Assembly: GCA_002171375.1 (NCBI GenBank)
Contig: NHFK01000012.1
Span: 38,669-50,026, forward strand
Reading direction: 5' to 3'
DNA length: 11,358 nucleotides
Source: Alphaproteobacteria bacterium TMED109
Lineage (GTDB): Bacteria; Pseudomonadota; Alphaproteobacteria; TMED109
The notes under the pieces were generated by a model. That model searched no databases. It saw only the letters and a program-made list of their open reading frames with translations, and had not been told where the DNA came from. A program made the position numbers and the translations under genes. Shown piece after piece: positions 5,874 to 11,358 of this stretch (positions are counted from its first letter, which is position 1; every line of letters starts with the position of its first letter).

Positions 5874-6245
5874 TTATTTTAAAAATTGATTTAAATTAGG
5901 CTTAAAATAGTTAGGCCCTTTCATTACTTTACCATTTTCATTGTAAATAGGTGTATTATTTTCACCTAATTTACTCATATTAGATTCTTGTACTTCATTA
6001 AAGCATTTATCTAGGTCTATACCAAATGCATGGCCAGCACCATAAGTAACATATAGAATATCTGTTAATGCATCAGCAATTTCTAACATGTTTCTATCTT
6101 TTATTGCATCTTGCAACTCTTCTAATTCTTCATTAATTAAATCATAGCGAAGTTTTACTATTTTCTCTTTTGGAAATTCTGTTTTAGTTTTTACTTCTTG
6201 CCCAAAAGTTTTCATAAATGTTGCTACTTTTTGAAAGTTAGTCAT
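5874..6245 (-). CDS. MazG/dUTPase-like NTP pyrophosphohydrolase (COG4696 type)
   Basis: The 123-residue all-alpha protein carries the NTP-pyrophosphatase signature: EELEE (39-43), then Glu55, Asp58 and Asp62 in LEIADALTDILY, which together would hold magnesium. The C-terminal segment CFNEVQESNMSKLG, then PIYNENGKVMKGPNYF, is typical of the small 'predicted phosphohydrolase' COG4696 group related to phosphoribosyl-ATP pyrophosphohydrolase and MazG. The likely reaction is hydrolysis of a nucleoside triphosphate, perhaps a damaged one, to the monophosphate and pyrophosphate. A good ribosome binding site (TAGGAG) precedes the ATG in the 19-base gap after the tRNA gene, so the mRNA probably begins with the tRNA transcript. 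HisE is a less likely identity, since no his gene is near. Confidence 0.85.
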   Translation of the reverse strand: MTNFQKVATFMKTFGQEVKTKTEFPKEKIVKLRYDLINEELEELQDAIKDRNMLEIADALTDILYVTYGAGHAFGIDLDKCFNEVQESNMSKLGENNTPIYNENGKVMKGPNYFKPNLNQFLK

Positions 6246-6264
6246 TGATATCTCCTATACCATC

Positions 6265-6342
6265 TGGTGCACCTGGTAGGACTTGAACCTACGACCTTTG
6301 CCTTCGGAGGGCAACGCTCTAATCCAGCTGAGCTACAGGTGC
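6265..6342 (-). tRNA. tRNA-Arg (anticodon CCG)
   Basis: Read on the minus strand, the acceptor arms GCACCTG and CAGGTGC pair fully. The D arm is GCTC...GAGC. The anticodon stem TTGCC/GGCAA holds the loop CTCCGAA, giving anticodon CCG for the Arg codon CGG. The T arm is GTAGG-TTCAAGT-CCTAC. Discriminator A and an encoded CCA follow (6265-6268). The length is 78 bases with CCA. CGG is a rare codon in such A+T-rich DNA; one is used in the methyltransferase gene near 3060. No terminator follows, and the pyrophosphohydrolase gene starts 19 bases on. Confidence 0.96.
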
Positions 6343-6351
6343 ATATTTATT

Positions 6352-6357
6352 ATTATA
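6352..6357 (-). promoter_or_regulatory. candidate -10 box of the tRNA-Arg transcript
   Basis: On the minus strand an exact TATAAT ends ten bases before the first tRNA base, the right distance for a very short leader. The -35 region is poor. On the other strand a second exact TATAAT (6361-6366) could serve the divergent small gene. Confidence 0.45.
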
Positions 6358-6415
6358 AACTATAATATATCTAAATTACTTTTTTATGTTATTAAATTTT
6401 GTTTATAGTACTTAT

Positions 6416-6643
6416 ATGAATGAAGATAATAGAAAATATATATGGGCATGCATTCAGAAAGCAGGCGATTATTTAGATGGACAATTACCTTCTCATCCTA
6501 ATCACCCAAAAGGAAGAAATTCCTATGCTCATGTTGCAATATGCATAAAAAATAAATTTAATATTAGCTACAAAGATATTGATGATAATTTATTAAAAGA
6601 AGTCTTGGATTACATAGAATATTTAAAAGATAACCCAAAGTAA
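6416..6643 (+). CDS. 75-residue hypothetical protein
   Basis: No family is recognised. The frame is open from an ATG at 6386, but I prefer the internal ATG at 6416 (MNEDNRKYIW). The ten extra residues are hydrophobic and unlike the rest of this soluble, charged protein, and neither ATG has a Shine-Dalgarno sequence. The protein looks like a small helical domain with a notable central PSHPNHPKGRNSYAHV, rich in His, Pro and Gly, and a C-terminal helix (LLKEVLDYIEYLKDN). The two His in HPNHP and the later His in YAHV could bind metal or nucleic acid, but this is a guess. It is transcribed away from the tRNA and ends eight bases before the stop of the opposing exonuclease gene. Confidence 0.65.
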   Translation: MNEDNRKYIWACIQKAGDYLDGQLPSHPNHPKGRNSYAHVAICIKNKFNISYKDIDDNLLKEVLDYIEYLKDNPK

Positions 6644-6651
6644 TTATAAAG

Positions 6652-7566
6652 TTATTCCCATATTCTATCTGAATATCTATTTAATGCAGAAATTTGTTTT
6701 ATTGGAATATTAATTTTTCTATTATATATTTCTTCGTGCAACCATTTTACTTCTTCTTCATAATTTTTTGTTTCTGTCCACCAAACTTTACCATTTAATT
6801 GGTCGGCTGGTCGCCATTTATAACCTTTTCTTCTTAATATATTACGTTTATTATAGGGTGCATCTATTGCTTTAATTAGGAAGGTAGGGTTTGAAGCATA
6901 TTCTCTAACTGCAGAAAAAACTGTACTATCTCTATTTGGCAGTGTCTCGGATAATAAAGCTAAACATGCTTCACAATCATTAAACGCGTCGTGACCTTCA
7001 TAAAACCATCCAAAATTAACTCCTAATAATTCAAGTTTAGCTGAACTAAATCCCTCTTGAAGCCAATCTATAGATTTAAATGTACATGCCCAAGATACAT
7101 TTTTAAAACAATTCCAGTGTTGTTCAACCATTGGTCTATCATATGAAGCATTATGAGCTATTATTAAATCTGTATTATTAATTATATTTTCAACATCTTT
7201 GGATTCAATTTTCTTGTTTATTACCATTTCATTAGTGATGCCTGTAATTAATGAAGCTTCTGTAGATATAGGTATTCTTGGTTCTCTTAAACCGTCAAAG
7301 GCTTCTTCTTTTTTTATACTTAAAATTTTACCGGAGGGCACTTCATATTCGAATGGTAAAAGAGCTAATTGAATTACATCATCATGGCCAATTGATAGAC
7401 CTGTAGCTTCTACATCTAAAACTACTCCTTTTTTTATTTCTCCTGTTGATGGTTCATTATATTGTTTTGGTAAGTTTAATTTTCTTATTAACTTCCAATC
7501 AGATTGATTTACATTAGTATTTATTATTTCTTTAAGTTCATTCTTGTAATGACTATATTTATTCAT
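6652..7566 (-). CDS. DnaQ-like DEDDh 3'-5' exonuclease
   Basis: The 304-residue protein has an exonuclease domain at about 45-210 with all five DEDDh residues: Asp51 and Glu53 (VVLDVEATGL), Asp143 (HNASYDRPM), His192 and Asp197 (GHDAFNDCEA). These bind two metals and cut single-stranded DNA or RNA from the 3' end. The C-terminal part (about 235-290) contains a GYKW...KVWW block, a small extra domain seen in a group of stand-alone COG0847 exonucleases, possibly for nucleic acid binding. It is not the polymerase III epsilon subunit, since no clamp-binding or polymerase-binding tail is evident. It lies 25 bases after the membrane protein gene on the same strand. A repair or RNA-trimming role is inferred from the family only. 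Confidence 0.88.
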   Translation of the reverse strand: MNKYSHYKNELKEIINTNVNQSDWKLIRKLNLPKQYNEPSTGEIKKGVVLDVEATGLSIGHDDVIQLALLPFEYEVPSGKILSIKKEEAFDGLREPRIPISTEASLITGITNEMVINKKIESKDVENIINNTDLIIAHNASYDRPMVEQHWNCFKNVSWACTFKSIDWLQEGFSSAKLELLGVNFGWFYEGHDAFNDCEACLALLSETLPNRDSTVFSAVREYASNPTFLIKAIDAPYNKRNILRRKGYKWRPADQLNGKVWWTETKNYEEEVKWLHEEIYNRKINIPIKQISALNRYSDRIWE

Positions 7567-7591
7567 GAGTTATATTCTTTCTATATTAAAA

Positions 7592-9514
7592 TTATCTAAT
7601 CATCTTATAAGTATGAATTATTTTTTGTTTTATTATTGGTAAACACAATATAAATGATGCTAACCATATCCCATGACTATATCTCGCTACACCTTCATAA
7701 AATAAAAATACTAAGTGTCCGCATACCAATGAAAAAGCAAATATTTTATTTTTTAAAGTTAATTTTTTACTAAATATAATAAACAATAAGCAACCAATAA
7801 TTAATATATACCAAGGCTCGCTGAAAGAAACCCAAACTCCTATATGATCAAAAATTTTATTGCAAGAATCAGGTAAGGCATTAAAGCATTCCCTCCATTG
7901 TTCAGGACTATTTCTCATATTATTTCCTATAGTTGCAGAATTCGTAATAGGAACAAATTTATTACCAAAAAAGAAATTGTGGAATGTAAGTAAAAGGATA
8001 GGACTAAAACCTATACCTAAAGGTAAAATTTTAATGAAATTTTTTGTGTAGATAAAATGGATCGATATACCAGATAATAAAATAAAGATAGTTGGTAAAA
8101 AATTTGGACGTAAAGAAATTGCTAATGCTAATAAAAAACCTGCTTTTAAGAGTTCTGTTTTACTATAAGCATTATCATCATCCTTCCATAAAATACTAAA
8201 AGCTGCAATAAAAGTTAATATTGCTATTCCTGCTCCAAACCCTTCAATAGTATATTTAGCAAAATAAATTTGAAAAAAACCAAAAGATTCAAATATGGGA
8301 ATTATAAAAAAACAACTTAACATAATTAGTTCCCATTTCTTATTAAATATTCTTTGGAGAAGAGATCTAATTACAATAGGTGTTAGTGATATTAAAAGTA
8401 ATAATCCAAATATACTTTCTCCAAAAAAGGGCATAGAAATACCTAATAAGTAACGCATACCTGGCATCATATAAAAAATATCTTCGCTTCCTCTTAGCCA
8501 CTCTTTAATATTATTATTATATAAAGCCTCTACCATTTCACGCGCAAAAGAATAATGCGTTAAACCATCATTTCCTCTTCCCATATAAGGCATTCCTGAA
8601 AAACTTGATGGGTGCTCTCCTCTAAAATATTGGTCCGCCATATAGATTAGAATACATAAAACAGATAAGGAAATTAGTGAAACGTCATATCTATTTAAAT
8701 TAGTAAGTAATAATATTATGATAATTGAGGAAAAAATTGATAGTAAATAAAGTAATAGTTGCCGATTATTGTCTATTTTTATGCTAAGTGGAATAGTTTT
8801 ATTAAAGTCTAATGCGTAAATTTTTAAATATTCTTTAGAGCCCCAATAATTTTTATTTAATACAATACATTTTATTTCTTCAGAATAATATTCTATCCAT
8901 TCGTTATTTTCTTCAATTATTAATTTTCCACTCCAACAAAGTTTTTCAGAACTAAAACTTTCAGGCAATAAAAAAGAAAATATTAAGGGATAATATGCAC
9001 CAGATGAGCCATAGTTATTTCCAAAATAATTATATTTAGCATTATTAAGAACTCCAATTCTCATATCATATCTATTTTTAAAATTTATATTTTTAATAGA
9101 TCTTGTCATTTTAGGAGTATCAAAAAAAGCATCGGCAGAAAAAGCCCAAGGGTTGCTAGTATTTTCAGTGTTATTCGGATATGAATTAAAAGGTTGATCT
9201 AAGTTATTCCACTCATTTTTTGCCAAAAGTGCAACTTTATCTGGTAATACTTCTTCTAAATATGAATCATCAGGAGAATAAATTTGTTCTCCCATATGGA
9301 TGTATTCATTATCCATATTGATTTTAACTATAGTTAAACTAAATACTATTCCTATAGATAATATCAAAAAGTTAGTTTTAATTATGATTTTATTTAATAT
9401 TATTGCATATAATATAACCAAAATGGCAATAAATGCGCCCCAATTTGATAGTGGTAAACCAAAACATAAAATAATTAACAATAATATTATTATGTTTAAA
9501 AAATATTTTTGCAT
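7592..9514 (-). CDS. 640-residue polytopic membrane protein, GT-C glycosyltransferase-like
   Basis: Three N-terminal helices (about 5-20, 26-44, 48-64) are followed by a large, probably periplasmic loop of about 185 residues with two cysteines (Cys193, Cys216) that could form a disulfide, and then about eight more helices from residue 253 to the end. The segment NDGLTHYSFAREMVEAL (315-331) has acidic and polar residues just after a helix, as in GT-C enzymes, whose catalytic Asp sits in an early external loop. Arg469-Pro-Asn and the C-terminal VARYSHG are other polar membrane-edge motifs. The likely job is to transfer a sugar from a polyprenyl-phosphate donor to an envelope glycan on the outer face. 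Assignment to a named GT family is not secure, and an O-antigen polymerase-like protein is an alternative. The ATG overlaps the epimerase stop by one base (TAATG). Confidence 0.65.
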   Translation of the reverse strand: MQKYFLNIIILLLIILCFGLPLSNWGAFIAILVILYAIILNKIIIKTNFLILSIGIVFSLTIVKINMDNEYIHMGEQIYSPDDSYLEEVLPDKVALLAKNEWNNLDQPFNSYPNNTENTSNPWAFSADAFFDTPKMTRSIKNINFKNRYDMRIGVLNNAKYNYFGNNYGSSGAYYPLIFSFLLPESFSSEKLCWSGKLIIEENNEWIEYYSEEIKCIVLNKNYWGSKEYLKIYALDFNKTIPLSIKIDNNRQLLLYLLSIFSSIIIILLLTNLNRYDVSLISLSVLCILIYMADQYFRGEHPSSFSGMPYMGRGNDGLTHYSFAREMVEALYNNNIKEWLRGSEDIFYMMPGMRYLLGISMPFFGESIFGLLLLISLTPIVIRSLLQRIFNKKWELIMLSCFFIIPIFESFGFFQIYFAKYTIEGFGAGIAILTFIAAFSILWKDDDNAYSKTELLKAGFLLALAISLRPNFLPTIFILLSGISIHFIYTKNFIKILPLGIGFSPILLLTFHNFFFGNKFVPITNSATIGNNMRNSPEQWRECFNALPDSCNKIFDHIGVWVSFSEPWYILIIGCLLFIIFSKKLTLKNKIFAFSLVCGHLVFLFYEGVARYSHGIWLASFILCLPIIKQKIIHTYKMIR

Positions 9515-10485
9515 TATTTAATATTTTTCCAATAATTATATGCCTCAATAATCATATCTTTATCTGAATACTTAGGTTTCCAACTAATCTTAGAATAAGT
9601 ATCTGAAATATCAACGATATAATTTTTATCAGCAATCTTATATTGTTCTTTATAAAGTATAGGAAAACCTATTTTTTCCATTAAGTTTAAAACTATTTTT
9701 AATGGGAATGCTGGTAGAGGTATAATTATAGATTTAGAATATACTCTTTTAATTAATAAACTTAATAAATCTTTTACGTTAGGGCCAATTTCTGAACCTA
9801 AATTTAGTTCAAAATTAGGAAAGTTTTTTTCTACTGAAAGTAGAGTTGCTTTACTGCAATCATAAACTGATATCATTTGATATGAGTTTTTTCCACTACC
9901 TATTAAGGGTACTGGTAAATTATTAAATATTGAAGTAAATAATTTTTTCATTACTCCAAGTCTTCCTTTACCCATAATCAGTCTAGGTCTAAGTATTGTA
10001 ATTGCTAATCCTTTTTCTCTAGCTAAAAAACACAGTTCTTCTGCTTCTAATTTACTTTTTCCATAAGGCCCTATTGGATTTTTAGGATGATTAGTAGTTA
10101 AAGGTATAAAGGCTGGAATACCGTATACCATATCAGTTGAAAAAAATATTAGCCCTTTTACTTTATACTTTAAACAATGATTAATGACATTTTGAGTTCC
10201 AGTTACATTTACTTCTCTAAACCAAGATAATTGATTTTTATTAGGAACTTTAAGGTGATATTGTCTTGCGGCTAAATGTATTATTATGTCATTTTTTTCA
10301 AATTTAGGTAATATATTTTTTGATATATCACAGAATACTTTTGTTACTTTTAAATTTACATTTTTTAGAGGTTTTTTTAAATCAGCTATAATTATTTTAG
10401 ATTTGGGCACTTTACTATTGATTAAATCTTCAGATATCTTTAAACCAGTTAATCCTGCCCCTCCTATTAAAACCCATCTAGACAT
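9514..10485 (-). CDS. NAD(P)-dependent sugar epimerase/dehydratase (extended SDR)
   Basis: The 323-residue extended SDR has the Rossmann loop GGAGLTG (8-14), an acidic residue after strand two (IIADL, Asp35) that favours NAD, HLAAR (70-74), Ser116-Thr117-Asp118, catalytic Tyr141-x-x-x-Lys145 and LRPR (165-168). The C-terminal half binds the sugar nucleotide in this family. UDP-glucose 4-epimerase-like or sugar-nucleotide reductase activity is expected, but the substrate cannot be read from sequence. Placed between an ArnE-like carrier (two-base gap) and a GT-C-like enzyme (one-base overlap), it most likely modifies the sugar that those proteins handle. The start at 10485 follows the carrier stop at once, which supports coupled translation. 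Confidence 0.85.
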   Translation of the reverse strand: MSRWVLIGGAGLTGLKISEDLINSKVPKSKIIIADLKKPLKNVNLKVTKVFCDISKNILPKFEKNDIIIHLAARQYHLKVPNKNQLSWFREVNVTGTQNVINHCLKYKVKGLIFFSTDMVYGIPAFIPLTTNHPKNPIGPYGKSKLEAEELCFLAREKGLAITILRPRLIMGKGRLGVMKKLFTSIFNNLPVPLIGSGKNSYQMISVYDCSKATLLSVEKNFPNFELNLGSEIGPNVKDLLSLLIKRVYSKSIIIPLPAFPLKIVLNLMEKIGFPILYKEQYKIADKNYIVDISDTYSKISWKPKYSDKDMIIEAYNYWKNIK

Positions 10486-10487
10486 AA

Positions 10488-10868
10488 TTAGTTTGCTCTT
10501 GCAGAAAGTGCTAAAATAATTAGCCCCAAGGTAATAAATATAAGAGCTATTATTCTAGTTAAATTAATATTTTCTTGAAAAATAAGCCATGCTAATATTG
10601 TAACCACTATGTAGCCTAAGGCTTGGAAAGGATACGCATAACTTACGTCTACTTTAGATAAAACCCATAACCATAACAAAATAGATATACCATAGGAAAT
10701 AAAACCGCATATAATGTATGGATTTATAGCTATAGAAATAAAAGTCTGAATTACATTATTTTTTAGGTCTATATTACTGAAATTTTTCATTCCTGCTTTT
10801 AATAAAATTTGCGCTAAAGCATTTAAAAGAACGCTTGTTATTATGAATATTAAATTAGCTAACATCAT
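10488..10868 (-). CDS. EmrE/ArnE-like small multidrug-resistance family carrier
   Basis: The 126-residue protein has four transmembrane helices, at about 3-22, 49-71, 78-97 and 102-121, the size and layout of the SMR superfamily. The block KVDVSYAYPFQALGYIVV matches the AYPF...LG motif of ArnE/ArnF-type carriers, which flip undecaprenyl-phosphate-linked amino-arabinose, rather than the drug-binding Glu14 motif of EmrE. ArnE and ArnF act as a pair in enterics; only one subunit is here, so it may form a homodimer or have a partner elsewhere. It overlaps the ABC ATPase gene by 14 bases; a second ATG three bases on would cut this to 11. With the epimerase and the GT-C-like protein it suggests transport of a lipid-linked sugar. 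Confidence 0.8.
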   Translation of the reverse strand: MMLANLIFIITSVLLNALAQILLKAGMKNFSNIDLKNNVIQTFISIAINPYIICGFISYGISILLWLWVLSKVDVSYAYPFQALGYIVVTILAWLIFQENINLTRIIALIFITLGLIILALSARAN

Positions 10869-11358
10869 TATTTGTAAGGTCCAAATATAATTCTTCTAAA
10901 TCTGGTTCTTTTGAATTTATAGATTTTATTTTTGAGCCACTAGTATAAATTTTTTCAATAATTTCGCCTTCATTAATTATACTAGGCTTAAAAGCTATTC
11001 TGATAAGACTCTTATTTAATATTTCTATATCTACGCCTTCTAATCTAATATTATCAGCCTCTTCATCTTCTAATAATATTATTAACTCTTTTTTATCTAA
11101 TTTACTAAGCATTTCATTAGTTTGGCCTTCAGCCACTATTTCTCCCTTATTAACTATAGCTAAACTATCACACATAGCTTCAGCTTCTTCTAGATAATGA
11201 GTTGTTAATATAATAGTAACTCCAGCTTCATTAAGTTTTTTAACTTCTTTCCATAGAGACTGTCTAAGCGCTACATCTACTCCAGCAGTTGGCTCATCTA
11301 AAATTAGAATAGGAGGTCTATGAACCATCGCCTTACCTATCATTAGCCTTCTTCGCAT
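10855..11358 (-). CDS. ABC transporter ATP-binding protein, ABC-2 export type (C-terminal part)
   Basis: Only the last 167 codons are present, and the gene continues beyond base 11358, so the Met at the edge is internal. The start RRRLMIGKAM is the helix just after the LSGG signature, followed by Walker B with the catalytic Glu (ILILDEPTAGVD, about 17-28), the switch His in TTHYLEEAE and the D-loop. The last 90 residues form a regulatory tail ending EPDLEELYLDLT, typical of the YadG/CcmA/NodI-like exporters. It would power an ABC-2 membrane permease. No permease follows; the SMR carrier starts inside its 3' end, so the permease gene should lie upstream, outside the window, or be elsewhere. 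The substrate may be a drug, a lipid or an envelope glycan. Confidence 0.88.
   Translation of the reverse strand: MRRRLMIGKAMVHRPPILILDEPTAGVDVALRQSLWKEVKKLNEAGVTIILTTHYLEEAEAMCDSLAIVNKGEIVAEGQTNEMLSKLDKKELIILLEDEEADNIRLEGVDIEILNKSLIRIAFKPSIINEGEIIEKIYTSGSKIKSINSKEPDLEELYLDLTNNDVS

Noticed and set aside
5874..6245. Reading the MazG-like gene as an antitoxin or phage-defence component
   Set aside because: There is no toxin, nuclease partner or defence gene beside it. Its C-terminal motifs fit a housekeeping-type nucleotide pyrophosphohydrolase.
6265..6342. tRNA gene as an integration site with a genomic island
   Set aside because: No integrase is present and no second copy of the tRNA 3' end was noticed in the window. 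Flanking genes show no composition shift.
7860..8051. 63-residue open frame on the plus strand
   Set aside because: It is antisense to the 640-residue membrane protein, with no ribosome binding site or motif.
9300..9521. 73-residue open frame on the plus strand
   Set aside because: It is antisense to the N-terminal helices of the membrane protein; its hydrophobicity mirrors them.
10286..10519. 77-residue open frame on the plus strand
   Set aside because: It is antisense to the Rossmann domain of the epimerase and crosses a real gene junction.

Overview
The window is very A+T-rich (roughly 70% by eye), densely packed, and uses the standard bacterial code. Short intergenic gaps, 1-4 base stop/start overlaps, many short membrane proteins and the gene families present fit a streamlined marine proteobacterium, most likely an alphaproteobacterium of SAR11/HIMB59/AEGEAN-169 type. 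That placement is inference from composition and gene style; no rRNA or marker gene is present to fix it.

Left part (1-1011, + strand): the 3' end of a gamma-carbonic-anhydrase-like hexapeptide protein, then three unrecognised mini membrane proteins of 52, 53 and 62 residues. They meet head-on, with no spare base, a minus-strand pair: an FabG-like short-chain dehydrogenase followed by a secreted thermonuclease-type nuclease (1012-1494). The nuclease frame is complete and keeps its catalytic residues but has no ATG, GTG or TTG start. A divergent spacer (2253-2352) leads to a + strand methyltransferase-fold protein with a signal peptide, which converges on a four-helix membrane protein.

Middle (3567-6342, mostly - strand): tRNA-Arg(CCG), a MazG/dUTPase-like NTP pyrophosphohydrolase, an epoxide-hydrolase-like alpha/beta hydrolase and a mandelate-racemase-type enolase-superfamily enzyme lie in one direction with small gaps or overlaps and may form one transcript. 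Downstream is a separate unit: a 27-codon ORF behind a 15-base near-perfect complement of the 16S rRNA 3' tail, closed by an 11-bp hairpin terminator. This short peptide or RNA gene is the most unusual item in the window.

Right part (6386-11358): a small + strand hypothetical gene and a DEDDh exonuclease, then a tight minus-strand run read from high to low coordinates: ABC transporter ATPase (5' end cut), EmrE/ArnE-like small carrier, NAD(P)-dependent sugar epimerase/dehydratase, and a 640-residue polytopic membrane protein resembling GT-C glycosyltransferases. The carrier-epimerase-GT-C set suggests envelope glycan building: sugar nucleotide modification, flipping of a lipid-linked sugar, and transfer on the outer side of the inner membrane. 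I see no CRISPR array, insertion sequence, phage gene or recognised defence system.
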